Assembly: GCA_947650365.1 (NCBI GenBank)
Contig: OX393549.1
Location: forward strand, 30,347,209-30,411,208
Length of the DNA stretch: 64,000 nt
Source: Chamaelirium japonicum
Lineage: Eukaryota > Streptophyta > Magnoliopsida > Liliales > Melanthiaceae
Reading direction: 5' to 3'
Shown here: piece after piece, positions 12,116 to 24,917 of the stretch
How the letters are laid out: the number at the start of each line of letters is the position of its first letter
Numbering within the stretch: the first letter of the stretch is position 1
The notes under the pieces: generated by a model
Seen by the model: only the letters and a program-made list of their open reading frames with translations
The model's database searches: none
Told to the model about the DNA's origin: nothing
Program-made: the position numbers and the translations under genes

Positions 12116-14518
12116 GTACGAATGAATTAGAATAGATTGTACGAATGAATTAGAATGGATCGTACGAATAAATTAGAATGGTTCGTACGAAGGAATTAGA
12201 ATGGATTGTACGAATGAATTAGAATGGATCGTACAAATGAATTAGAATAGATCGTACGAATGAATTAGAATGGATCGTACGAAGGAATTAGAATGGATCG
12301 TACGAATGAATTAGAATGGATATATTCATGCAAATGAATTAGAATGGATCGTATGAATGTATTAGAATGGATCGTTTGAGTGAATTAGAATGGATCGTAC
12401 GAATGAATTAGAATGGATTATATGAATGAATTAGAATGGATCGTACGAATGAATTAGAATGGATCATATGAATTAATTAGAATGGATCATACGAATGAAT
12501 TAGAATGGATCGTACGAATGAATTAGAATGGATCGTACGAATGAATTAGAATGGATAAATTCGTGCGAATGAATTAGAATGGATTGTGCGAATGAATAAG
12601 AACAGATCGTGCGAATGAATTAGAATGGATCGTACGAATGAATTAGAATGGATCGTGCGAATGAATTAGAATGGATCGTACGAATGAATTAGAATGGATA
12701 CATTTGTGCGAATGAATTAGAATGGATCATACGAATGAATTAGAATGGATCGTATGAATGAATTAGAATGGATCGTACGAATGAATTAGAATGGATCGTG
12801 CGAATGAATTAGAATGGATCGTACGAATGAATTAGAATGTATCGTGTGAAAGAATTAGAATGGATCATACGAATGAATTAGAATGGATCGTGCGAATGAA
12901 TTAGAATGTATCGCACGAATGAATTAGAATGGATACATTTGTGCGAATGAATTAGAATGGATCGAACGAAAGAATTAGAATGGATCGTATGAATGAATTA
13001 GAATGGATCGTACGAATGAATTAGAATGGATCGTGCGAATGAATTAGAATGGATCGTACGAATGAATTAGAATGGATCGTACGAATGAACTAGAATGGAT
13101 ACATTCGTGCGAATGAATTACAATGGATCGTACGAATGAATTAGAATGGATCGTACGAATGAATTAAAATGTATCTTACGAATGAATTAGAATGGATCGT
13201 ACGAATGAATTAGAATGGATCCTACGAATGAATTAGAATGGATCTTACGAATGAATTAGAATGGATCGTATGAATAAATTAGAATGGATCGTATGAATGG
13301 TTTAGAATGGATACATTCGTGCGAATGAATTAGAATGGATCGGACGAATGAATTAGAATGGATCGTACGAATGAATTAGAATGGATCAAATGAATGAATT
13401 AGAATGGTTACATTCATGCGAATGAATTAGAATGGATCGTACAAATGGATTAGAATGGATCGTACGAATGGACTAGAATGGATACATTCGTGCGAATGAA
13501 TTAGAATGGATCATACGAATGAGTAAGAATGGATCGTACGAATGAAATAGAATGGATTGTACGAATGAATTAGAATGGATTGTGCGAATGAATTTGAATG
13601 GATCGTACGAATGAATTAGAATGGATCGTGCTAATGAATTAGAATTGATCGTACGAATGAAATAGAATGGATTGTACGAATGATTTAGACTGGATCGTAT
13701 GAATGAATTAGAATGGATCGTACGAATGATTTAGAATGGATACATTCGTGCGAATGAATTAGAATGGATCATACGAGTGAGTAAGAATGGATCGTACGAA
13801 TGAAATAGAATGGATTGTACGAATGAATTAGAATGGATTCATACGAATGAATTAGAATGGATACATTCGTGCGAATGAATTAGAATGGATCGTACCAATG
13901 AGTAAGAATGGATCGTATGAATGAAATAGAATGGATACATTCGTGCGAATGAATTAGAATGGATCGTACCAATGAGTAAGAATGGATCGTATGAATGAAA
14001 TAGAATGGATTGTACAAATGAATTAGAATGGATAGTGCGAATGAATTAGAATGGATAGTGCGAATGAATTAGAATGGATAGTGCGAATGAATTAGAATGG
14101 ATCGTACGAATTAATTAGAATGGATCATACGAATGAATTAGAATGGATCGTACAAATGAATTAGAATGGATCGTACGAATGAATTAGAATAGATCGTGCG
14201 AATGAATTAGAATGGATCGTACGAATGAATTAGAATGGATACATTTGTGCGAATGAATTAGAATGGATCGTACGAATGAATTAGAATGGATCGTACGAAT
14301 GGATTAGAATGGATACATGAATGTATTAGAATGGATCGTATGAGTGAATTAGAATGGATCATACGAATTAATTAGAATGGATCATACGAATGATTTAGAA
14401 TGGATGGTACGAATGAATTAGAATGGATCGTACGAATGAATTAGAATGGATTGTGCGAATGAATAAGAACAGATCGTGTGAATGAATTAGAATGGATCGT
14501 ACGAATGAATTAGAATAG
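12116..14518 (+). repeat. Forward-orientation satellite block
   Basis: It opens with the post-class-A chain (AGATTGTACG, AAGGAATTAG, GATATATTC) and holds the CAAATG, GGTTACATTCATGCG marker pair near 13388-13415. A 74-bp tandem pair (13860-14007) and three identical GATAGTGCG monomers in a row (about 14030-14098) mark recent local duplication. It ends at AGATCCATTC. Confidence 0.9.
13860..14007 (+). repeat. 74-bp tandem duplication
   Basis: Two copies of 28+23+23 bp, with CCAATGAGTAAG and GTATGAATGAAATAG, that appear identical. Three identical GATAGTGCG monomers follow shortly after. Confidence 0.92.
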
Positions 14519-16265
14519 ATCCATTCTAATTCATTCTAATTCATTCGCACGATCTATTCTAATTCATTCGCACGATCCATTCTAATTCATTCGTACGATC
14601 CATTCTAATTCTTTCACACGATCCATTCTAATTCATTCGTACGATCCATTCTAATTCATTCGTGCAATCCATTCTATTTCATTCGTACGATCCATTCTTA
14701 CTCATTCGTACGATCCATTCTAATTCATTCACACGAATGTATCCATTCGTACGAATGAATTAGAATAGATTGTATGAATGAATTAGAATGGATCGTACGA
14801 ATGAATTAGAATGGATCGTACGAAGGAATTAGAATGGATCGTACGAATGAATTAGAATGGATCGTACGAATGAATTAGAATAGATCGTACGAATGAATTA
14901 GAATGGATCGTACGAAGGAATTAGAATGGATCGTACGAATGAATTAGAATGGATATATTCGTGCAAATGAATTAGAATGGATCGTATGAATGTATTAGAA
15001 TGGATCGTATGAGTGAATTAGAATGGATCGTACGAATGAATTAGAATGGATTGTATGAATGAATTAGAATGGATCGTACGAATGAATTAGAATGGATCAT
15101 ACGAATTAATTAGAATGGATCATACGAATGAATTAGAATGGATCGTACGAATGAATTAGAATGGATCGTACGAATGAATTAGAATGGATAAATTCGTGCG
15201 AATGAATTAGAGTGGATTGTGCGAATGAATAAGAACAGATCGTGCGAATGAATTAGAATGGATCGTACGAATGAATTAGAATGGATCGTGCGAATGAATT
15301 AGAATGGATCGTACGAATGAATTAGAATGGATACATTTGTGCGAATGAATTAGAATGGATCGTACGAATGAATTAGAATGGATCGTATGAATGAATTAGA
15401 ATGGATCGTACGAATGAATTCGAATGGATCGTGCGAATGAATTAGACTGGATCGTACAAATGAATTAGAATGGATTGTGTGAAAGAATTAGAATGGATCG
15501 TACGAATGAATTAGAATGGATCGTGCGAATGAATTAGAATGGATCATACGAATGAATTAGAATGGATCGTACGAATGAATTAGAATAGATCGTACGAATG
15601 AATTAGAATGGATCGTACGAAGGAATTAGAATGGATCGTACGAATGAATTAGAATGGATATATTCGTGCAAATGAATTAGAATGGTTCGTAGGAATGTAT
15701 TAGAATGGATCGTATGAGTGAATTAGAATGGATCGTACAATGAATTAGAATGGATCATATGAATGAATTAGAATGGATCGTACGAATGAATTAGAATGGA
15801 TCGTACGAATGAATTAGAATGGATACATTTGTGCAAATGAATTAGAATGGATCGTACGAATGAATTAGAATGGATCGTATGAATGAATTAGAATGGATAC
15901 ATTCGTGCGAATGAATTAGAATGGATCGTGCGAATCCATTAGACTGGATCGTGCGAATGAAGAAGAATGGATCATACGAATGAATTAGAATGGATCGTAC
16001 GAATTAATTAGAATGGATACATTCGTGCGAACGAATTAGAATGGATTGTATGAATGAATTAGAATGGATCGTACGAATGAATTAGAATGGATCATACGAA
16101 TTAATTAGAATGGATCATACGAATGAATTAGAATGGATCGTACGAATGAATTAGAATGGATCGTACGAATGAATTAGAATGGATCGTACGAATGAACTAG
16201 AATGGATACATTCGTGCGAATGAATTAGAATGGATCGTACGAATGAATTAGAATGGATCGTACGA
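14519..16265. repeat. Reverse block 14519-14748, forward block 14749-16265
   Basis: The blocks meet at a class A junction (14743-14756). The forward chain repeats 12116-12700 with an offset of 2,632 bp. A partial second copy of the AAGGAATTAG plus GATATATTC chain starts near 15590. It ends at GATCGTACGATTC, the same switch as 51941. Confidence 0.9.
14743..14756. repeat. Class A junction, forward form
   Basis: CATTCGTACGAATG with CACACGAATGTATC on the left and AATTAGAATAGATTG on the right, the exact reverse complement of the reverse form. Other forward-form copies start at 480, 12111, 19622 and 33095. Confidence 0.9.
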
Positions 16266-16690
16266 TTCATTCTAATTCATTCGTACGATCCATTCTAATA
16301 CATTCGTACGATTCATGCTAATTCATTCGCACGATCCATTCTAATTCATTCGTACGATCCATTCTTATTCATTCATACGATCCACTCTAATTCATTCGCA
16401 CAATCCATTCTAATTCATTCGTACAATCCATTCTAATTCATTCGTATGATCCATTCTAACTCATTCGGTGGATCCATTCTAATTCATTCGTATGATCCAT
16501 TCTAATTCATTCCCACGATCCATTCTAATTTATTCGTACGATCCATTCTAATTCATTCGTACGATCTATTCTAATTCATTCATACGAATGTAACCATTCT
16601 AATTCATTCTTACGATTCATTCTAATTCATTCGTATGAGCTATTCTAATTCATTCGTACGATCCATTCTAATTCATTAATGGAACGTACG
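16266..16690 (-). repeat. CATTCGGTGGATCC module, copy 1 of 3
   Basis: A fixed string: ATACATTCG, ATTCATGCTAATTC, CTTATTC, CTAACTCATTCGGTGGATCC (about 16458), CCCACGATCC, CGAATGTAACC, TATGAGCTATTC. The other copies are at 26200-26600 and 51942-52400, all in the same orientation. Confidence 0.88.
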
Positions 16691-17189
16691 AATGAATTAG
16701 AATGGATCGTGTGAAAGAATTAGAATGGATTGTATGAATGAATTAGAATGAATTCATACGATCCATTCTAATTCATTAGCACGATCCATTCTAATTCATT
16801 CGTACGATCCATTCTAATTCATTCGCACGATCCATTCTAATTCATTCATACAATCCATTCTAATTCTTTCACACGATCCATTCTAATTCATTCATAGGAT
16901 CCATTCTAATTCATTCATACAATCTATTCTTTTTCATTCGTACGATCCATTCTTACTCATTCGTATGATCCATTCTAATTCATTCGGACGAATGTATCCA
17001 TTCTAATTTATTCGTACGATCCATTCTAATTCATTCGTACGATCCATTCTAATTCATTCGTCCGATCCATTCTAATTCATTCGCACGAATGTATCCATTC
17101 TAATTCATTCGTACGGTCCATTCTAATTCATTCGCACAATCCATTCTATTTCATTCGTACGATCCATTCTTACTCATTCGTATGATCCA
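16266..17189. repeat. Reverse blocks 16266-16678 and 16749-17189 around forward mini-block 16679-16748
   Basis: The first part is one of three copies of the CATTCGGTGGATCC module. The forward mini-block of about 70 bp (GGAACGTACG, GTGTGAAAG, GATTGTATG) ends in a class B variant (GAATTCATACG). The last 97 bases form the left arm of the class D palindrome. Confidence 0.88.
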
Positions 17190-17317
17190 TTATGGATACA
17201 TTCGTGCGAATGAATTAGAATGGATCATACGAATGAGTAAGAATGGATCGTACGAATGAAATAGAATGGATTGTGCGAATGAATTAGAATGGATCGTACG
17301 AATGAATTAGAATGGAT
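17093..17317. repeat. 225-bp class D palindrome, 98-bp arms
   Basis: Left arm 17093-17190, spacer 17191-17219 (29 bp, starting TATGGATACATTCG), right arm 17220-17317. The only arm mismatch I find is CGGTCC against CGATCC. Each arm has, in mirror order, a CTTACTC/GAGTAAG monomer, a CTATTTC/GAAATAG monomer and a CACAATCC/GGATTGTG monomer. Confidence 0.94.
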
Positions 17318-17826
17318 CGTGTGAAAGAATTAGAATGGATTGTATGAATGAATTAGAATAGATCGTATGAATGAATTAGAATGAATCGTACGAATGAATT
17401 AGAATGGATCGTACGAATGAATTAGAATGGATCGTACGAATGAATTAAAATGGATCTTACGAATGATTTAGAATGGATCGTAGGAATGAATTAGAATGGA
17501 TCGTACGAATAAATTAGAATGGATACATTCGTCCGAATGAATTAGAATGGATCATACGAATGAGTAAGAATGGATCGCACGAATAAAATAGAATAGATTG
17601 TACGAATGAATTAGAATGGATCCTATGAATGAATTAGAATGGATCGTGTGAAAGAATTAGAATGGATTGTATGAATGAATTAGAATGGATCGTGCGAATG
17701 AATTAGAATGGATCATACGAATGAATTAGAATGGATCATGCTAATGAATTAGAATTGATCGAACGAATGAATTAGCATGGATCGTGCTAATGAATTAAAA
17801 TGGAACGTACGAATGAATTAGAATGA
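17190..17826 (+). repeat. Forward-orientation satellite block
   Basis: It opens with the spacer and right arm of the class D palindrome. It then carries CATTCGTCCGAATG, GAGTAAG, GAAATAG, GATCCTA and GTGTGAAAG monomers, and ends with GTGCTAATG, GATCGAACG, TAGCATGG and a class B junction (17821-17850). Confidence 0.9.
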
Positions 17827-18692
17827 ATTCGTACGATCCATTCGAATTCATTCACACGATCCATTCTAATTCATTCATACGATCCATTCTAATTCATTCA
17901 TACAATCCACTATAATTCTTTCACACGATCCATTCTAATTCATTCGTAGGATCCATTCTAATTCATTCGTACAATCCATTCTAATCCATTCATACGATCC
18001 ATTCTAATTCATTCGTACGATCCATTCTAATTCATTCGCACGAATGTATCTATTCGATCAATTCTAATTCTTTCGCACGAATGTATCCATTCTAATTCAT
18101 TCGCACGAATGTATCCATTCTAATTCATTCGTACGATCCATTCTAATTCATTTGCACGATCCATTCTAATTCATTCGTACGATCAATTCTAATTCATTCG
18201 CACGAATGTATCCATTCTAATTCATTCGTACGATCCATTCTAATTCATTCATAGGATCCATTCTAATTCATTCATACAATCCATTCTAATTCATTCACAC
18301 GAATGTATCCATTCTAATTCATTCGTACGATCAGTTCTAATTCATTCACAAAATCTATTCTAATTCATTCATACAATCCATTCTAATTCATTCACACGAA
18401 TGTATCCATTCTAATTCATTCATACGATCCATTCTAATTCTTTCATACGATCCATTCTAATTTATTCGTACGATCCATTCTAATTCATGCTAATTCATTC
18501 ATACAATCCATTCTAATTCTTTCACACGATCCATTCTAATTCATTCGTACGTTCCAATCTAATTCATTAGCACGATCCATGCAAATTCATTCGTTCGATC
18601 AATTCTAATTCATTAGCACGATCTATTCTAATTCATTCATACAATCCATTATAATTCATTCGCACGAATGTATCCATTCTAATTAATTCGAA
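17827..18692 (-). repeat. Reverse-orientation satellite block
   Basis: It starts with the post-class-B chain (CATACAATCC, CTTTCACACG, CGTAGGATCC). It also carries CACAAAATC (about 18345; also 1625, 5428, 32588, 48173) and the ATTAGCACG, GTTCGATCAATTC string near 18556-18615. The switch at the right (TTCGAACGATCAATTAG) is private. Confidence 0.88.
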
Positions 18693-18752
18693 CGATCAAT
18701 TAGACTGGATCGTACGAATGGATTAGAATGGATCCTACGAATGGATTAGAAT

Positions 18753-18995
18753 GGATACCTTTGTGCATATGAATTAGAATGGATCGTACGAATGAATTAG
18801 AATGGATCATATTAATGAATTAGAATGGATCGTACGAATGAATTAGAATGGATACATTCGTGCACGATCCATTCTAATTCATTCGCACGAATGTATCCAT
18901 TCTAATTCATTCGTACGATCCATTCTAATTCATTAATATGATCCATTCTAATTCATTCGTACGATCCATTCAAATTCATATGCACAAAGGTATCC
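18753..18995. repeat. 243-bp palindrome, 111-bp arms
   Basis: Left arm 18753-18863 starts with GGATACCTTTGTGC and ends with GGATACATTCGTGC. Right arm 18885-18995 is its reverse complement with one mismatch that I can see (CAAATTC for CTAATTC). The spacer, 18864-18884, is one 21-bp piece of a reverse monomer. Each arm holds two 28-bp monomers and the rare GATCATATTAATG monomer, so the symmetry is not just a by-product of monomer homology. Such a palindrome could extrude as a cruciform; that is inference. Confidence 0.93.
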
Positions 18996-19017
18996 ATTCT
19001 AATTCATTCGTACGATC

Positions 19018-19040
19018 CATTCTAATTCAGGATCGTACGA
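19018..19040. repeat. Class E junction
   Basis: CTAATTCAGGATCGTACG, a reverse monomer cut after ATTCA and joined to a forward GGATC. Similar copies at about 34, 24166 and 34196; the reverse complement GATCCTGAATTAG is at 62562 and 63941. Confidence 0.9.
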
Positions 19041-19580
19041 ATGAATTAGAATGGATACATTCATGCGAATGAATTAGAATTGATCGTACGAATGAATTAG
19101 AATGGATCGTGCGAATGAATTAGAATGGATCGTACGAATGAATTAGAATGGATCGTACGAATGAATTAGAATGGATACATTCGTGCGAATGAATTAGAAT
19201 GGATCGTACGAATGAATTAGAATGGATCGTACGAATGAATTAGAATGGATCTTACGAATGAATTAGAATGGATCGTACGAATGAATTAGAATGGATCGTA
19301 CGAATGAATTAGAATGGATACATTCGTGCGAATGAATTAGAATGGATTGGACGAATGAATTAGAATGGATCGTACGAATGAATTAGAATGGATCGTATGA
19401 ATGAATTAGAATGGATCGTACGAATGAATTAGAATGGATCGTGCGAATGAATTAGAATGGATCGTACGAATGAATTAGAAAGGATCGTACGAATGAACTA
19501 GAATGGATACATTCGTGCGAATGAATTAGAATGGATCGTACGAATGAATTAGAATGGATCGTACGAATGAATTAGAATGG

Positions 19581-20843
19581 CATTCGTACGATCCATTCTA
19601 ATTCATTCACACGAATGTATCCATTCGTACGAATGAATTAGAATAGATTGTACGAATGAATTAGAATGGATCGTACGAAGGAATTAGAATGGATCGTATG
19701 AATGAATTAGAATGGATCGTATGAATGAATTAGAATGGATCGTATGAATGAATTAGAATGGATCGTGCGAATGAATTAGAATGGATCGTACGAATGAATT
19801 AGAATGGATCGTACGAATGAACTAGAATAGATACATTCGTACGAATGAATTAGAATGGATCGTATGAATGAATTAGAATGGATCGTACGAATGAATTAGA
19901 ATGGATCGTACGAATGAATTAGAATGGATCATACGAATGAATTAGAATGGATCATAAGAATGAGTAAGAATGGATCGTACGAATGAAATAGAATGGATTG
20001 TACGAATGAATTAGAATGGATCGTACGAATGAATTAGAATGGATCGTGTGAAAGAATTAGAATGGATTGTATGAATGAATTAGAATGGATCATATGAATG
20101 AATTAGAATGGATCGTGCGAATGAATTCGAATGGATCGTACAAATGAATTAGAATGGATCGTACGAATGAATTAGAATGGATACATTCGTGCGAATAAAT
20201 TAGAATGGATACATTCGTGCGAAAGAATTAGAATAGGTCGTATGAATGAATTAGAATGGATCCTATGAATGAATTAGAATGGATCGTGCGAATGAATTAG
20301 AATGGATCGTACGAATAAATTAGAATGGATCGTGCTAATGAATTAGAATTGATCGAACGAATGAATTAGCATGGATCGTGCTAATGAATTAGAATGGAAC
20401 GTACGAATGAATTAGAATGGATCGTGTGAAAGAATTAGAATGGATTGTATGAATGAATTAGAATGGATCATATGAATGAATTAGAATGGATCGTGCGAAT
20501 GAATTCGAATGGATCGTACAAATGAATTAGAATGGATCGTACGAATGAATTAGAATGGATACATTCGTGCGAATAAATTAGAATGGATACATTCGTGCGA
20601 AAGAATTAGAATAGGTTGTATGAATGAATTAGAATGGATCCTATGAATGAATTAGAATGGATCGTGCGAATGAATTAGAATGGATCGTACGAATAAATTA
20701 GAATGGATCGTGCTAATGAATTAGAATTGATCGAACGAATGAATTAGCATGGATCGTGCTAATGAATTAGAATGGAACGTACGAATGAATTAGAATGGAT
20801 CGTGTGAAAGAATTAGAATGGATTGTATGAATGAATTAGAATG
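19581..20843. repeat. Reverse mini-block 19581-19626, forward block 19627-20843
   Basis: The mini-block ends in a class A junction (19622). The forward block contains the 378-bp tandem pair 20043-20798 and ends at a class B junction with TCGTATGATCC (about 20841-20865). Confidence 0.9.
20043..20798 (+). repeat. 378-bp tandem duplication, two copies
   Basis: Copies 20043-20420 and 20421-20798, each fourteen 23-mers and two 28-mers. Comparing them base by base I find a single difference (GGTCG against GGTTG). A third repeat begins at 20799 but leaves the pattern at the class B junction. Confidence 0.95.
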
Positions 20844-21273
20844 AATTCGTATGATCCATTCGAATTCATTCGCACGATCCATTCTAATTCATTCATACGA
20901 TCCATTCTAATTCATTCATACAATCCATTCTAATTCTTTCACATGATCCATTCTAATTCATTCGTAGGATCCATTCTAATTCATTCGTACAATCTATTCT
21001 ATTTCATTCGTACGATCCATTCTTACACAATCGTATGATCCATTCTAATTTATTCGAACGAATGTATCCATTCTAATTTATTCGTACGATCCATTCTAAT
21101 TCAATCGTACAATCCATTCTAATTCATTCGTACGATCCATTCTTACTCATTCGTATGATCCATTCTAATTCATTCGTACGATCCATTCTAATTCATTCGT
21201 ACGATCCATTCTAATTCATTCGCACAATCTATTGTAATTCATTCGTACGATCCATTCTAATTCATTCGTACGA
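20844..21273 (-). repeat. Reverse-orientation satellite block
   Basis: Post-class-B chain: CGCACG, CATACG, CATACAATCC, CTTTCACATG, CGTAGGATCC, then the CTATTTC and CTTAC monomers. The same order follows 17831, 24928, 36838, 50787 and 61508. It ends at a class C junction (21271-21276). Confidence 0.9.
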
Positions 21274-21310
21274 TCGTACGAATGAATTAGAATGGATCGT
21301 ACGGAATGAA
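21238..21310. repeat. Class C palindrome with unlike arms, opposite order
   Basis: Centre CGATCG at 21271-21276. The left arm is plain with CACAATCTATTG upstream; the right arm carries CGTACGGAATG. The copy at 51183 has the same order but its centre has mutated to CAATCG. Confidence 0.88.
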
Positions 21311-22501
21311 TTAGAATGGATTGTATGAATGAATTAGAATGGATACATTCGTGCGAATGAATTAGAATGGATCATACGAATGAGTAAGAATGGATCGTAC
21401 GAATGAAATAGAATGGATTGTACGAATGAATTAGAATGGATCGTACAAATGAATTAGAATGGATCGTACGAATGAATAAGAATGTATCATACGAATGAGT
21501 AAGAATGGATCGTACAAATGAAATAGAATGGATTGTACGAATGAATTAGAATGGATCGTACGAATGTATTAGAATGGATCGTCTGAAAGAATTAGAATGC
21601 ATTGTATGAATGAATTAGAATGGATCGTATGAATGAATTAGAATGGATCGTGCGAATGAATTCGAATGGATCGCATGATCCATTCGAATAGAATGGATCG
21701 TATGAATGAATTAGAATGGATCGGGCGAATGAATTAGAATGGATCGTATGAATGAATTAGAATGGTTCGTATGAATGAATTAGAATGGATCGTGCGAATG
21801 AATTAGAATGGATCGTACGAATGAATTAGAATGGATCGTACGAATGAATTAGAATGGATCCTACGAATGAATTAGAATGGATCATACGAATGAGTAAAAT
21901 GGATCGTACGAATGAAATAGAATGGATTGTACGAATGAATTAGAATGGATACATTCGTGCAAATGAATTAGAATGGATCGTACGAATGAATTAGAATGGA
22001 TCGTACGAATGAATTAGAATGGATCATACGAATGAATTAGAATGCATCGTACGAAAGAATTAGAATGGATATATTCGTGCGAATGAATTAGAATGGATCA
22101 TACGAATGAATTAGACTGGATTGTACGAATGAATTTGAATGGATACATTTGTGCGAATGAATCTAAATGGATTGTATGAATGAATTACAATGGATCGTAC
22201 GAATGAATTAGAATGGATCGTACGAATGAATTAGAATAGCTAATACGAATGAATTAGAATGAATCGTATGAATGAATTAGAATGGTTACATTCGTGCGAA
22301 TAAATTAGAATAGATCGTACGAATGAATTAGAATGGATCGTACGAATAAATTAGAATGGATTGTGCGAATTAATTAGAATGGATCGTATGAATGAATAAG
22401 AATGGATCGTACGAATGAATTAGAATGGATCGTGCGAATGAATTAGCATGAATCGTACGAATGTATTAGAATGGATCGTACGAATGAATTAGAATGAATT
22501 G
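21274..22501 (+). repeat. Forward block, copy of 7078-8812
   Basis: It starts with the 24-bp CGTACGGAATG monomer (about 21297), then GAGTAAG strings, the class G hairpin (21661-21688) and the GAATCTAAATGG, ATAGCTAATACG run (about 22165-22250). The offset to 7078 is 14,013 bp at the hairpin. This copy is about 0.5 kb shorter overall. Confidence 0.9.
21661..21688. repeat. Class G 28-bp hairpin, copy
   Basis: Identical to 7648-7675 and with the same flanking monomers, 14,013 bp away. Confidence 0.93.
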
Positions 22502-23598
22502 TACGATCCATTCTAATTCATTCGTACGATCCATTCTAATTCATTCGCACGAATGTATCCATTCTAGTTCATTCGTACGATCCATTCTAGTTCATTCGTA
22601 CGATCCATTCTAATTCATTCGTACGATCCATTCTAATTAATTCGTATGATCCATTCTAATTAATTCGTATGATCCATTCTAATTCATTCGTACGATCCAT
22701 TCTAATTCATTCATACAATCCATTCTAATTCATTTGCAAGAATGTATCCATTCTAATTAATTCGTACGATCCATTCTAATTCATTCGTATGATCCATTCT
22801 TATTCATTCGCACGATCCAGTCTAATGGATTCGCACGATCCATTCTAATTCATTCGCACGAATGTATCCATTCTAATTCATTCGTACGATCCATTCTAAT
22901 TCATTAATATGATCTATTCTAATTCATTTGCACGATCCATTCTAATTCATTTGTACGATCCATTCTAATTCATTCGTACGATCCATTCTAATTCATTCGC
23001 ACGATCTATTCTAATTCATTCGTACAATCTATTCTATTTCATTTGTACGATCCGTTCTTACTCATTCGTATGATCCATTCTAATTCATTCGGACGAATAT
23101 ATCCATTCTAATTTATTCGTACGATCCATTCTAATTCATTCGTACGATCCATTCTAATTCATTCGTACGATCCATTCTAATTCATTCGTCCGATCCATTC
23201 TAATTCATTCGCACGAATATATCCATTCTAATTCATTCGTACGGTCCATTCTAATTCATTCGCACAATCCATTCTATTTCATTCGTACGATTCATTCTTA
23301 CTCATTCGTATGATCCATTATGGATACATTCGTGTGAATGAATAAGAATGGATCATTAATGAGTAAGAATGGATCGTACGAATGAAATAGAATGGATTGT
23401 GCGAATGAATTAGAATGGATCGTACGAATGAATTAGAATGGATCGTGTGAAATAATTAGAATGGATTGTATGAATGAATTAGAATAGATCGTATTAATGA
23501 ATTAGAATGGATCGTACGAATGAATTAGAATGGATCGTACGAATGAACTATAATGGATACATTCGTGCGAATGAATTAGAATGGATCGTACGAATGCA
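22502..23598. repeat. Reverse block 22502-23317, forward block 23318-23598
   Basis: The blocks meet at the class D palindrome (23221-23443). The forward block ends at CGAATGCACGATC, a switch shared with 27546. From about 22860 the stretch is a direct copy of 26760 onward. Confidence 0.9.
23221..23443. repeat. Class D palindrome, copy with a 2-bp deletion
   Basis: Left arm 23221-23318, spacer 23319-23347, right arm 23348-23443. The right arm reads GGATCATTAATGAG, two bases shorter than its partner, and the spacer has GTGTGAATGAATAAG. Confidence 0.9.
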
Positions 23599-24917
23599 CG
23601 ATCAATGCTAATTCATTCGTTCGATCAATTCTAATTCATTAGCAGGATCCATTCTAATTCATTCGTACGATCCATTCTAATTCATTCGCACGATCCATTC
23701 TAATTCATTCGTACGATCCATTCTAATTCTTTCACACGATGCATTCTAATTCATTCATACGATCCATTCTAATTCATCCGTACGATCTATTCTAATTCAT
23801 TCGTACGATCCATTCTAATTTCATTCGTACGATCCATTCTAATTCATTCGCTCGAATGTATCCATTCTAATCCATTCGTACGATCCATTCTAATCCATTC
23901 GTACGATCCATTCTAATTCATTCGCATGAATGTAACCATTCTAATTCATTCATTTGATCCATTCTAATTCATTCGTACGATCCATTCTAATTCATTCGTC
24001 CGATCCATTCTAATTCATTCGCACGAATGTATCCATTCTAATCCATTCGTACGATCCATTCTAATTCATTAATATGATCTATTCTAATTCATTCGTACGA
24101 TCCATTCTAATTCATATGCACAAAGGTATCCATTCTAATTCATTCGAACGATCCATTCTAATTCAGGATTGTACAAATGAATTAGAATGGATACATTCGT
24201 GCGAATGAATTAGAATTGATCGTACGAATAAATTAGAATGGATACATTCGTGCGAATGAATTAGAATTGATCGTATGAATGAATTAGAATGGATCGTGCG
24301 AATGAATTAGAATGGATCGTACGAATGAATTAGAATGGATCGTACGAATGAACTAGAATGGATACATTCGTGCGAATGAATTAGAATGGATCGTACGAAT
24401 GAATTTGAATGGATCGTACGAATGAATTAGAATGGATCTTACGAATGAATTAGAATGGATCGTACGAATGAATTAGAATGGATACATTCGTGCGAATGAA
24501 TTAGAATGGATCGTACGAATGAATTAGAATGGATCAAATGAATGAATTAGAATGGTTACATTCATGCGAATGAATTAGAATGGATCGTACGAATGGATTA
24601 GAATGGATACATTCGAGCGAATGAATTAGAATGGATCGTACGAATGAAATTAGAATGGATCGTACGAATGAATTAGAAAAGATCGTACGAATGAATTAGA
24701 AAGGATCGTACGAATGAATTAGAATGGATCGTACGAATAAATTAGAATGGATACATTCGTCCGAATGAATTAGAATGGATCATACGAATGAGTAAGAATG
24801 GATCGTACGAATGAAATAGAATAGATTGTACGAATGAATTAGAATGGATCCTACGAATGAATTAGAATGGATCGTGTGAAAGAATTAGAATGGATTGTAT
24901 GAATGAATTAGAATGAA
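23599..24917. repeat. Reverse block 23599-24165, forward block 24166-24917
   Basis: The reverse block has a 24-bp CTAATTTCATTCG monomer (about 23815), CGCTCGAATG, CGCATGAATGTAACC, CATTTGATCC (about 23945) and CATATGCACAAAGG (24114). A class E junction follows at 24166. The forward block carries the same marker chain in reverse order (GATCAAATG about 24531, GGTTACATTCATG, CATTCGAGCG) and ends at a class B junction. Confidence 0.9.

Larger units (their letters stand above)
18693..19580. repeat. Forward 18693-18873, reverse 18874-19027, forward 19028-19580
   Basis: The first two blocks are the arms of a 243-bp palindrome (18753-18995, class F centre). A class E junction follows at 19028, then a forward chain with GATCTTACG and GATTGGACG monomers. 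The whole stretch is a direct copy of about 33870-34520, offset 15,167 bp. Confidence 0.9.

Noticed and set aside
18753-18995. Inverted repeats as ends of a DNA transposon or MITE
   Set aside because: Arms and spacer are made of ordinary satellite monomers, with no internal unique sequence and no target-site duplication distinguishable from the repeat.
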